DNA of 5,316 nucleotides from Bacteroidota bacterium (GTDB lineage: Bacteria; Bacteroidota; Kryptoniia; Kryptoniales; JAKASW01). The notes under the pieces were generated by a model. It was not told where the DNA came from. It saw only the letters and a list, made by a program, of their open reading frames with translations, and did no database searches. Both the position numbers and the translations under genes were made by a program. Each line of letters begins with the position of its first letter. The first letter of the stretch is position 1. Of the stretch, positions 1 to 5,316 are shown piece after piece. The stretch spans positions 1 to 5,316 of the forward strand of contig JAJYGB010000524.1 in assembly GCA_021785235.1 (NCBI GenBank), in the 5' to 3' direction.

Positions 1-330
1 AATATCGCCGCCGTAGACAACTTTGAGCAAGCCGCTCTTCGTTTTAAAATTAATCTCGTCCCCTTCGTAACCGAGATGCTCCTTGAAAGCATAAGCAGTC
101 GCCAGTGTGGCGTGGCCGCAAAGATCGACTTCGACAACCGGAGTGAACCATCTCAACTCTATGTTGCCGTTCTTTTCCACGACAAAGGCCGTTTCGGCAA
201 GGTTGTTTTCCGCCGCGATATCCTGAAGAGTCTTGTCAGGGAGCCATCCATTAAGCATGCACACAGCCGCGGGATTGCCCCGAAACCTTTCATCAGTGAA
301 CGCATCGATTTGGTAGATGGGGATTTCCAT
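1..330 (-). CDS. PhzF-family phenazine biosynthesis-like isomerase/epimerase, N-terminal part (runs off left edge)
   Basis: The 110 visible codons match the first half of PhzF-fold proteins (diaminopimelate-epimerase-like fold; characterised members isomerise small metabolites, PhzF acting on trans-2,3-dihydro-3-hydroxyanthranilate). Visible signatures are YQIDAFT near the start, GNPAAV at residues 18-23, NLAETAFV at 43-50 with E46 at the place of the family's catalytic Glu, and VDLCGHATLATA at about 68-79 with the GHAT motif (H73). The start is ATG at 330, followed at once by the typical MxxPxYQIDAFT beginning; only a weak purine-rich site (GGACAAGAG) precedes it. The family is usually about 260-300 residues, so more than half is outside the window, including the second-half catalytic Asp. 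Cytoplasmic; the substrate cannot be told from sequence. Nothing here points to phenazine synthesis: most homologues lie outside phz clusters, and the neighbours are unrelated. Family certain, function unknown. Confidence 0.94.
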   Translation of the reverse strand, partial: MEIPIYQIDAFTDERFRGNPAAVCMLNGWLPDKTLQDIAAENNLAETAFVVEKNGNIELRWFTPVVEVDLCGHATLATAYAFKEHLGYEGDEINFKTKSGLLKVVYGGDI

Positions 331-366
331 ATTGCTCTTGTCCGTTGCGTAAGTTAAACCAGAAGT

Positions 367-372
367 AATATA
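367..372 (-). promoter_or_regulatory. Possible -10 box upstream of the PhzF-family gene
   Basis: On the minus strand the hexamer TATATT (5 of 6 matches to TATAAT) lies 36 bases before the PhzF-family start codon, in the 171-base spacer after the SDR gene. No good -35 box is found at 16-18 bases, where the sequence is TCAATT-like. The position suits a short leader of about 30 nt. The call rests on one hexamer and is weak. Confidence 0.25.
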
Positions 373-501
373 ACCGTCTAATGGACTGAAATTGAAACGA
401 CCGATCGAGGGAACGGAATCCTATCGCCACGCCTGACGGCTTTCCGCTGAACCGACCGCAGACAGCGTCGTCCGTATTGAAGATAACAGGAGGGGGGGAA
501 A

Positions 502-1494
502 TTAAGTAGCTTCAATTTGGCGCGGATCGTCGGCCGATTCCGGGACTCTGCCATTGAGCCTGCCCCAAGATTTCAATATAGCTTCGTGGCCTTCGCGATA
601 AGTAGGAAAGCGCAGGTGCCAGTTGAGGTCTTCTTTCGCGCGCTTGTTCATGCACCTGACGCTCTGTAGCAGGTAATCCACTGTGTGCCAGCCCAGTGCG
701 GGCTTTGCCAGGAAAGCCGGAATGCTTTCCGGTTTAGGTGCCCCCAGCGACCTCGCGACAAACTCCACGAGTTCCTTATACATGACAGGCTCGTCGTCGC
801 AGATGTTAAAAATCTTTCCAACGTTCGGCGTCCCGTTTTTGACTGCCGCGACAACCGCGTCGGCGGCGTCATCAGCAGTGATGAGATTCCAGTACACCTT
901 CCCCTTGTCTATTAGAGGGTATCTGCCGCGTCGAATTAGTTCATACATTGACACCGTGTAAGGCACATCGTATCCGTAGACGTTTCCGAACCTCAAAATA
1001 ATTGCCGGAAGGTTGTCTCGAGCGACGGAGCCCAGCGTCAGGTTCTCCATTTCGACCGTCGATTTTATCATCGGCGGAAGGTCTTCCGCCGGAGGACAGG
1101 ATTCGTCCACCCAATCTCCGTGCCTCCTGCCGTAAATGAACGTGACGCTCGCCTGTATATAGAGCCTCACACCAACACGAAGCGACGCCCAGATGAGATT
1201 GGTCGTCCCTTCGGTCCTTATCCTGTCGTTGAGTACCCAATCGTCGAGCACCGTTCTTATCTTGGTGGGCACGGCGGACGCGAGCTGAATGACAACCTCA
1301 CAGTCAGCCATTACTCTGAATAGTCCTTCGCGGTTGAACAAATCCCCCCGCCTCGGGACGACACCATGGGAAGTCAGCCATTCGTCATGTTCTTCCGATC
1401 TACTCAGCCCTACGACTTCGTGTCCCATGGCAAGCAGCTGCGGGATGACCCTTTTCCCTATCGCTCCCGTCGCCCCCGTAATAAATATCTTCAT
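502..1494 (-). CDS. NAD(P)-dependent epimerase/dehydratase-family protein (extended SDR) lacking the YxxxK catalytic pair
   Basis: A 330-residue Rossmann-fold protein of the extended short-chain dehydrogenase/reductase type. The N-terminus carries the nucleotide-binding TGATGAIG (TGxxGxxG, residues 6-13). It is followed by GDLFN at 50-54 (adenine-ring Asp position), IQLASAVP at 69-76, the Ser-containing QASVTFIYG at 114-122, LRFGNVYGY at 167-175 and FNICDDEPV at 229-237. The C-terminal EGHEAILKSW helix is typical of sugar-nucleotide epimerases and related reductases. Family members are usually 300-350 residues, so this is full length. Where YxxxK should be, the protein reads MIKST (142-146): Tyr is replaced by Met and Lys by Thr, so classical SDR oxidoreductase chemistry is doubtful. 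The start is ATG at 1494 with GGAGGAGGG ending 9 bases upstream. The gene sits alone, 197 bases after the YbaK-type gene and 171 before the PhzF-type gene. No signal peptide; presumably cytoplasmic. It may be an atypical SDR that binds NAD(P) or a protein partner, or uses other residues. Substrate unknown. Confidence 0.93.
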   Translation of the reverse strand: MKIFITGATGAIGKRVIPQLLAMGHEVVGLSRSEEHDEWLTSHGVVPRRGDLFNREGLFRVMADCEVVIQLASAVPTKIRTVLDDWVLNDRIRTEGTTNLIWASLRVGVRLYIQASVTFIYGRRHGDWVDESCPPAEDLPPMIKSTVEMENLTLGSVARDNLPAIILRFGNVYGYDVPYTVSMYELIRRGRYPLIDKGKVYWNLITADDAADAVVAAVKNGTPNVGKIFNICDDEPVMYKELVEFVARSLGAPKPESIPAFLAKPALGWHTVDYLLQSVRCMNKRAKEDLNWHLRFPTYREGHEAILKSWGRLNGRVPESADDPRQIEAT

Positions 1495-1507
1495 CTTCTA
1501 TTGCCCT

Positions 1508-1535
1508 CCTCCGCCGAGATGAAAAACTCGGGAGG
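1508..1535 (-). promoter_or_regulatory. Hairpin sequestering the Shine-Dalgarno of the SDR gene
   Basis: In the minus-strand transcript CCTCC (1535-1531) can pair with GGAGG (1512-1508), part of the ribosome binding site. The inner CGAG (1530-1527) pairs with CTCG (1518-1515). This gives 5+4 base pairs with a two-base bulge (1514-1513) and an 8-base U-rich loop. The GAGGG portion closest to the ATG (1508-1504) stays mostly free, so occlusion would be partial. The complementarity is read directly; a regulatory effect is inference. Confidence 0.4.
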
Positions 1536-1565
1536 CTTGATGACGGCAGTCGCTCATAACGGCGA

Positions 1566-1584
1566 GATCTGTAAATTTCAGATC
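1566..1584. repeat. Inverted repeat in the SDR upstream region
   Basis: GATCTGTAAATTTCAGATC has perfect 6-base arms (GATCTG/CAGATC) around a 7-base A/T centre. It lies about 72 bases upstream of the SDR start codon. It could be an operator for a dimeric regulator or, if transcribed, a 6-bp stem with a 7-nt loop. No run of T follows on either strand, so it is not an intrinsic terminator. Confidence 0.5.
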
Positions 1585-1600
1585 AACGAATATGGGCGCC

Positions 1601-1615
1601 TCCGGTTAAACCGGA
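1601..1615. repeat. Perfect inverted repeat TCCGGTTAAACCGGA between the YbaK-type and SDR genes
   Basis: The 7-base arms TCCGGTT/AACCGGA surround a single central A, 107 bases upstream of the SDR start codon and 77 bases past the YbaK-type stop codon. No T-tract follows on the minus strand, so a terminator role is unlikely. An operator or a leader hairpin (6-bp stem, UUA loop) is more plausible. Its core GTTAAACC also occurs upstream of the PhzF-family gene at 353-360. Confidence 0.5.
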
Positions 1616-1691
1616 AAGCGGTTTGCTCCACTTCATCCGGCCGGCCTCCCGATTGAGAATTGACCAAGCGGCATCCGGCTCTGCAATTTGA

Positions 1692-2156
1692 TCAGGGTTC
1701 CGCCATCTCTATGACCTTAGGCTCCACCAGCTTGGCAAAGTCCCTGTAGGCCATCTTTACTAGTTCGCGATGAGAGCATGCGTTGAAGGCAATTTCTTCC
1801 TGCTCTACAAGGAGCCCGGACATGAAGACTTCCATACCATAAATGTTGCCGAAAGGCGGCATCGCTCCGAGTTCGCAGCCGTGAAATATCCCGGAGAATT
1901 CATCCTCCGCGGCAAGCTCAACCTTGTGCGCCCCCGTTACATCCCGCAACAAATGCAGGTCGACCTTGTGAGACGCGGGGAGAACCGCCATGCAAAGCTT
2001 CCCGTCAATCTTCACGATGACCGTTTTGGCAAGCTGATCTGCCGGGACATGCGCGGTGTGAGCGATTTCCTGCGCGGTGTAACCTAGCGAGTGACTGATG
2101 ACGACATATTTCACCCCGTGGTTATCGAGGTATTCTTTCAGCTTATCGAGAGTCAT
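1692..2156 (-). CDS. YbaK/ProX-type aminoacyl-tRNA deacylase (YbaK/EbsC domain protein)
   Basis: A 154-residue single-domain protein of the YbaK/aminoacyl-tRNA-synthetase-associated family, free-standing relatives of the prolyl-tRNA synthetase editing domain. Known members hydrolyse mischarged tRNAs such as Cys-tRNA(Pro) or Ala-tRNA(Pro) in the cytoplasm. Visible hallmarks are AQEIAHTAHVP at 28-38, the LAKTVIVKIDGK strand with the conserved Lys (K44 in AKTV), the AVLPAS strand at 57-62, and the signature GCELGAMPPFGNIYG at 93-107. The closing segment FNACSHRELVKMAYRDF at 124-140 corresponds to the usual gxxxHxvkmxxxdf end of the domain. Length is normal and the domain is complete. ATG 2156 is preceded by a very strong Shine-Dalgarno AAGGAGGT (2168-2161, spacer 4), which settles the start. 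The gene is flanked by 359 bases upstream and 197 downstream, so it is probably monocistronic. Which mischarged tRNA it edits cannot be decided from the motifs seen. Confidence 0.94.
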   Translation of the reverse strand: MTLDKLKEYLDNHGVKYVVISHSLGYTAQEIAHTAHVPADQLAKTVIVKIDGKLCMAVLPASHKVDLHLLRDVTGAHKVELAAEDEFSGIFHGCELGAMPPFGNIYGMEVFMSGLLVEQEEIAFNACSHRELVKMAYRDFAKLVEPKVIEMAEP

Positions 2157-2515
2157 GACGACCTCCTTTCCAGATTCGTTGTTAAGTCCGCTTAAGACTC
2201 ATTCAACTACTTCCAGCGGGCGTCACCTGGCGAAATGGTTCCGACGTTCTACGGAATAAGCTGCGGGAAGAATTTAAGGATGGGGCTTGGGCATCACTCG
2301 AATTCCGGCCAAGGTGCCCTGACATATCTTTCGGGACCGCCATTGTTGACCAACGCAACTGAAACAGAGTGTTGTCGCACGGAAAGCGGTCTCGAGAGTA
2401 AGTTAGTTTTCTTCCCCGATAGTGTCAACACTATGACGCGTTCATGAGGAAGATTGACCGTCCGGAACAGCCGTGCCACCCAGACAGGTGACTCATAAGG
2501 GATGGGTTGCGAAGA
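2157..2515. other. 359-base spacer with no convincing gene
   Basis: This stretch separates the DoxX-family stop codon from the YbaK-type start codon. It should hold the promoter of the YbaK-type gene, but no clear -35/-10 pair stands out near the start. The minus strand stays open in the DoxX reading frame from just after its stop codon to 2294 (about 74 codons). That stretch lacks a credible start and Shine-Dalgarno site, and its translation resembles no family I know. The only strong structure is the palindrome at 2419-2434. No tRNA, terminator with T-tract or repeat copy was seen. Confidence 0.5.
2419..2434. repeat. Perfect palindrome ATAGTGT-CA-ACACTAT
   Basis: Perfect 7-base arms are separated by two bases, within the spacer between the DoxX and YbaK-type genes. 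Read on the minus strand it contains TTGACA, a perfect sigma-70 -35 hexamer; 17 bases on is TAACTT, a poor -10 match. It could be an operator over a promoter driving the YbaK-type gene with a leader of about 230 nt. No T-run adjoins it, so it is not a terminator. Confidence 0.45.
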
Positions 2516-2932
2516 TCAATTCCATTTGCCTCTGGAACCTCCGAGGCTGTATTTACCCGCTCCGAGCAGAAAGACGCAAATGCCGGTCAACAGATAAAAC
2601 GCGTCGAGTTCCAATCCCCAACCGCCCGCGGGACCCACCACGAACATGCGGGAGTGGGAAACAAGCAAGATAGCCATGAAAAGGTCGAAAGATACGACGA
2701 GGCCTGCAAGTCTCGTGTAAACGCCGATAATAATGAGAAGCGGCGCGACTACCTCTCCGACATAAACACCGTAAGAGATGAATGCCGGCAGATGAAATGC
2801 GGCAAGCGGACCCGCCATCCAGGATACACCGTGGATAAGCTTTGAAATGCCGTGAAAAAGAAGCAAACCACCCACCGTCAACCGAAGAATCAGTTTGCCC
2901 AGGTTCTCTGAAAAAGCTGTACTTCCTTCCAT
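2516..2932 (-). CDS. DoxX-family integral membrane protein
   Basis: A 138-residue protein of the DoxX family, small four-helix inner-membrane proteins related to the DoxD subunit of archaeal thiosulfate:quinone oxidoreductase and often linked to redox or thiol stress. Four hydrophobic segments are visible at about 12-28, 51-71, 74-94 and 109-126. Typical motifs are LILRLTVGGLLLFHGISKLIHG at the first helix (FHG..KL.HG), VGEVVAPLLIIIGVYTRLAG with the conserved Glu (E60) and TR between helices 2 and 3, and a C-terminal GAGKYSLGG after helix 4. I chose ATG 2932 because GGAG (2944-2941) lies 8 bases upstream. The frame stays open to a TTG at 2950, but that has no Shine-Dalgarno and would only add six polar residues. 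The gene diverges from the peptidase gene across about 270 bases, and the large gap to the next minus-strand gene suggests it is transcribed alone. Specific function unknown; family assignment is strong. Confidence 0.93.
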   Translation of the reverse strand: MEGSTAFSENLGKLILRLTVGGLLLFHGISKLIHGVSWMAGPLAAFHLPAFISYGVYVGEVVAPLLIIIGVYTRLAGLVVSFDLFMAILLVSHSRMFVVGPAGGWGLELDAFYLLTGICVFLLGAGKYSLGGSRGKWN

Positions 2933-2982
2933 CGACTTCACTCCAATCAAGTTGCTTTGAAATTTCGAGCTGGCTATTTAAT

Positions 2983-2992
2983 GGGTTAACCC
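2983..2992. repeat. Palindrome GGGTTAACCC in the divergent DoxX/peptidase spacer
   Basis: A perfect 10-base palindrome 50 bases upstream of the DoxX start codon and about 210 upstream of the peptidase gene. Its place in a divergent promoter region fits an operator, perhaps for the DoxX gene. No regulator is encoded nearby to support this. Confidence 0.35.
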
Positions 2993-3083
2993 CTGCGCGG
3001 GATTTTTCGTTCCATTGTCACCCTGGTTCGTGCCGGGCGGTTCCGAATCACACGAGAAACCATCCCTGGTTGCAGTTTCACTC

Positions 3084-3112
3084 TTGCAAGCTCGGTCCGC
3101 GGGTGCGATATT
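3084..3112 (+). promoter_or_regulatory. Possible sigma-70-type promoter for the prolyl oligopeptidase gene
   Basis: TTGCAA (3084-3089, 4 of 6 to TTGACA) and GATATT (3107-3112, 4 of 6 to TATAAT) are spaced by 17 bases. Transcription would begin near 3119 and give a leader of about 80 nt. The spacing is ideal but the match is only moderate. Confidence 0.28.
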
Positions 3113-3147
3113 CATTCCAATAGCCATTTCCGCCGCGGCAGTGCTCT

Positions 3148-3159
3148 GGTCGCGAGACC
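3148..3159 (+). repeat. Small hairpin with GNRA-type loop in the peptidase leader
   Basis: GGTC-GCGA-GACC can form a 4-bp stem capped by a GCGA tetraloop (GNRA class), about 42 bases before the peptidase start codon. Such a short stem could easily occur by chance. It is recorded because it lies in the presumed 5' leader. Confidence 0.25.
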
Positions 3160-3190
3160 CTCGAAGCAGCCGTTGCACCAAAAGCAAACC

Positions 3191-3197
3191 AAGGAGG
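3191..3197 (+). promoter_or_regulatory. Strong ribosome binding site AAGGAGG that fixes the peptidase start
   Basis: AAGGAGG ends 4 bases before ATG 3202. It matters because this start gives an unusually long signal-peptide n-region: the later in-frame candidates, TTG at 3325 and ATG at 3343, have no comparable site and would cut into the hydrophobic segment. Confidence 0.85.
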
Positions 3198-3201
3198 AAA
3201 A

Positions 3202-5316
3202 ATGAGACACCATACCCCCTCTTCGTCTTCACCCGGATCGATCCTGGCCGCCGGCGCAAACAGTGCCCGGCAGAATTGTGGTGAAGGCATCCACTCAACC
3301 AAAAATTTCGTCATTAACCTGGGATTGTACATTATCGTTGCCATGATTACTATACCACTTAGCACGAAGGCGCAGGCCCTGAAATATCCGATCACGTACA
3401 GAGACACCGTCGTCGACGATTACTTCGGAACAAAAGTGCCGGCTCCATATCGATGGATGGAAGAACAGAACAGCCCGCAGGTTGAATCCTGGGTTGAGGC
3501 TGAAAACAAGGTGACGTTCAAATACCTCAACAAGATTCCCGTGCGCAATTGGATAAACAAGAGAATCACGAAGCTCTGGAACTACGAGAAGGTCACCGTC
3601 CCGAGCCAGCATGACGGCGAACTGTTCTTCAGCAAGAACAGCGGGCTGCAGAACCAGAGTCCCGTCTTCATCCAGAAGCTGCTGAGGGGAAAGCCTAAGA
3701 TGGTCCTGGATCCGAACAAGCTTTCTCCCGACGGCTCGATAGCCCTACTCAGTTACGAAGCTTCGCCAGACGGGAAATACCTTTGCTACGGCCTTTCTCA
3801 GGGGGGCGCAGATTGGGAAGAGCTCCACGTGAAAAACCTCGCGACCGGAAAAGACTTTGCAGACACCGTGCACTGGGTAAAATTCTCCGGCATCGCCTGG
3901 ACAAACGACAACAAGGGCTTCTTCTATTCACGCTTCCCCGAACCAAAGCAGGGACAGGCGCTGATGTCGGAAGCGGTCGGACAACAGCTCTGTTACCATA
4001 CGGTCGGAACTCCCCAGAGCGAGGACAGAAAGTTTTACGATCTCAAAGAGTACCCCGGATGGTACGTCGGCGGCGGCGTAACCGACAACGGCCGGTATCT
4101 GTTCATCACACTCAACAAGGGGACGGAGTCGAGGGACAAAGTCCTATATGTCGACCTGAAAGATCCGAAACACCCCGACCTTACTTCCCCTGTGACACCT
4201 CTCTTCGAGAAGGACAATGCGGAATACTATCCGCTCGGGAACGTCGGAACAACAATTTATATGCAAACAACCCTCGGCGCACCCAACAGGAAAATTGTAT
4301 CGTTCAATATTAACGATCCATCTCCGAAGAACTGGAAAACAGTCGTTCCTGAAGCGAAGAACGTGATTGAAAATTCTCTGCTTGCAGGAGGACACGTGGT
4401 TGTCAACTATCTTGTCGATGCGAAGAGCGAAGTCGCTATCTATTCCCTGAAGGGCAAGCACGACGGCAACCTGAAGCTCCCCGGCATCGGTACTGTTGGC
4501 GAACTCAGCGGTCGCACGGACTCGCAGGATCTGTTCTATGCTTTCACGTCGTTCCTCTACCCGACAACTGTCTTCCAGCATAATCTCAAAACCGGGAAGA
4601 CGACGACATTTCAAGCTCCGAAGGTTGATTTCAGGCCAAAAGAATTCGTGACGAAGCAGGTATTTTATCACTCCAAGGACGGTACGCTAATCCCGATGTT
4701 CATCACGATGAAGAAGGGGACGAAACTCAACGGCGAGAACCCGACGCTCCTCTATGCATATGGCGGATTCAATATCAGCATAACTCCATCGTTCAGTCCT
4801 ACCACAGCCGTCTGGCTGGAAATGGGCGGAATCTACGCCGTAGCAAATCTCCGGGGAGGCGGAGAATTCGGCGAGGCATGGCACCACGCCGGTATGCTCG
4901 GCAAGAAGCAGAACGTGTTCGATGACTTCATCGCCGCAGCGGAATGCCTGATAAAGGAGAAATACACTTCGACGCCAAGACTTGGAATAGAAGGTTATTC
5001 GAACGGAGGGTTACTCATCGGGGCTTGCGAGACGGAGCGCCCGGATCTTTACGGAGCCGCTTATGCCGGAGCGGGAGTGATGGATATGCTCCGCTACCAG
5101 AAATTTTCGGCCGGTGTTGGCTGGGTTCCCGAGTACGGTTCTTCTGCCGACTCGACCGATTTTCAGTGGTTGATCAAGTTTTCGCCGGTCCAGAACGTGA
5201 GGCCCGGCACCTGCTACCCGCCGACAATCATAACGACCGCGGACCATGACGACCGTGTCGTACCCAGTCACTCATACAAGTTCGCGGCGGCGATGCAGCA
5301 TGACCAGGCCTGCAAT
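3202..5316 (+). CDS. Secreted prolyl oligopeptidase (peptidase family S9A), 3' end beyond the window
   Basis: The frame is open for 705 codons to the right edge. S9A prolyl oligopeptidases cleave short proline-containing peptides after Pro. Residues 1-59 form a signal peptide: a long polar n-region (1-34), a hydrophobic core at about 36-53 and a probable cleavage after AQA (57-59), so the mature enzyme should be periplasmic or secreted. Next come the N-terminal POP segment with APYRWMEE, a beta-propeller region (about 126-485) with repeats such as SPDGKY and TNDNKGFFYSRFP, and the alpha/beta-hydrolase domain. Catalytic features are YGGFNISITP (Y520, oxyanion-hole Tyr), NLRGGGEFGEAWH, GYSNGG with nucleophile S600, W641 (S1-pocket Trp position), and ADHDDRVVP with catalytic D683 and substrate-binding R685. 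The catalytic His, about 39 residues past the Asp in the family, is just outside. The usual motif is GGSNGG; here Tyr precedes the Ser. The start is ATG 3202 with AAGGAGG upstream. The gene diverges from the DoxX gene with no functional link evident. Confidence 0.97.
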   Translation, partial: MRHHTPSSSSPGSILAAGANSARQNCGEGIHSTKNFVINLGLYIIVAMITIPLSTKAQALKYPITYRDTVVDDYFGTKVPAPYRWMEEQNSPQVESWVEAENKVTFKYLNKIPVRNWINKRITKLWNYEKVTVPSQHDGELFFSKNSGLQNQSPVFIQKLLRGKPKMVLDPNKLSPDGSIALLSYEASPDGKYLCYGLSQGGADWEELHVKNLATGKDFADTVHWVKFSGIAWTNDNKGFFYSRFPEPKQGQALMSEAVGQQLCYHTVGTPQSEDRKFYDLKEYPGWYVGGGVTDNGRYLFITLNKGTESRDKVLYVDLKDPKHPDLTSPVTPLFEKDNAEYYPLGNVGTTIYMQTTLGAPNRKIVSFNINDPSPKNWKTVVPEAKNVIENSLLAGGHVVVNYLVDAKSEVAIYSLKGKHDGNLKLPGIGTVGELSGRTDSQDLFYAFTSFLYPTTVFQHNLKTGKTTTFQAPKVDFRPKEFVTKQVFYHSKDGTLIPMFITMKKGTKLNGENPTLLYAYGGFNISITPSFSPTTAVWLEMGGIYAVANLRGGGEFGEAWHHAGMLGKKQNVFDDFIAAAECLIKEKYTSTPRLGIEGYSNGGLLIGACETERPDLYGAAYAGAGVMDMLRYQKFSAGVGWVPEYGSSADSTDFQWLIKFSPVQNVRPGTCYPPTIITTADHDDRVVPSHSYKFAAAMQHDQACN

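Noticed and set aside
76..357. Plus-strand 93-codon frame at the left edge
   Set aside because: It is antisense to the PhzF-family gene, whose GNPAAV and GHAT motifs establish the minus strand as coding.
491..498. Run of seven G just past the SDR stop codon
   Set aside because: A short homopolymer with no hairpin or T-tract next to it. It could be a slippage or sequencing-error spot, but it lies outside coding sequence, so phase variation of a protein is not suggested.
1637..1646. CCGGCCGGCC palindromic G/C block
   Set aside because: It is a short self-complementary block without a loop or T-run. It does not form a usable terminator and has no clear role.
2235..2447. Plus-strand 70-codon frame in the same spacer
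   Set aside because: No ribosome binding site, an atypical composition and no recognisable motif. It opposes the direction of the neighbouring genes.
2294..2479. Minus-strand 61-codon frame in the spacer after the DoxX gene
   Set aside because: It starts at GTG with no Shine-Dalgarno, its translation resembles no known family, and an open stretch of this size is expected by chance at this G+C. Kept only as part of the unexplained spacer.
2991..3008. CCC...GGG followed by ATTTTT, resembling a small terminator on the plus strand
   Set aside because: The stem is only about 3 base pairs, and no plus-strand gene ends before it; it lies between two divergent genes.
3015..3284. Plus-strand 89-codon frame with a hydrophobic stretch, overlapping the peptidase start
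   Set aside because: It starts at TTG without a Shine-Dalgarno and overlaps the first 80 or so bases of the well-supported peptidase gene in another frame.
2978..3298. Minus-strand 106-codon frame across the divergent spacer and the peptidase N-terminus
   Set aside because: It overlaps the peptidase start antisense and would bury the presumed divergent promoters. The product is low-complexity and has no family features.
3783..4671. Long frames on both strands inside the peptidase gene (plus 3783-4313, minus 4144-4671)
   Set aside because: They fall within the propeller-encoding part of the S9A gene, whose own frame is open and matches the family throughout. Their translations are Arg-rich or otherwise unlike proteins.

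Overview
The window holds five protein-coding genes and looks like ordinary bacterial chromosome. It fits a Gram-negative-type bacterium of roughly middle G+C content (judged by eye). The exported prolyl oligopeptidase suggests a periplasm. The strong AAGGAGG-type Shine-Dalgarno sites before two genes argue mildly against classical Bacteroidia, which rarely use them. No finer taxonomic placement can be supported from the sequence.

Layout. Four genes lie on the minus strand. From right to left (their direction of transcription) they are a DoxX-family membrane protein (2516-2932), a YbaK/ProX-type aminoacyl-tRNA deacylase (1692-2156), an extended-SDR NAD(P)-dependent epimerase/dehydratase-like protein (502-1494) and a PhzF-family isomerase (1-330) whose C-terminal part runs off the left edge. 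The spacers between them are 359, 197 and 171 bases, so they are more likely separate transcription units than a tight operon. Diverging from the DoxX gene is a large plus-strand gene (3202 to the right edge) for a secreted S9A prolyl oligopeptidase. It has a signal sequence, a propeller region and a hydrolase domain; only about its last 40 residues, including the catalytic His, should be missing.

How the genes relate. I see no shared pathway: the set is a peptidase, a tRNA-editing protein, a membrane DoxX protein and two small-molecule enzymes. The less ordinary features are: (1) the SDR protein has the Rossmann glycine motif but has lost both catalytic residues of YxxxK (Met and Thr instead); (2) the spacer before that SDR gene carries three successive inverted repeats, the last of which pairs with its Shine-Dalgarno sequence; (3) the peptidase has an unusually long n-region on its signal peptide and Tyr just before the active Ser; (4) perfect palindromes lie in the spacers, with a recurring GTTAA(A)CC-like word upstream of the minus-strand genes.

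I found no mobile element, CRISPR array, tRNA or rRNA gene, or convincing intrinsic terminator. I did not find a previously undescribed multi-gene system here.
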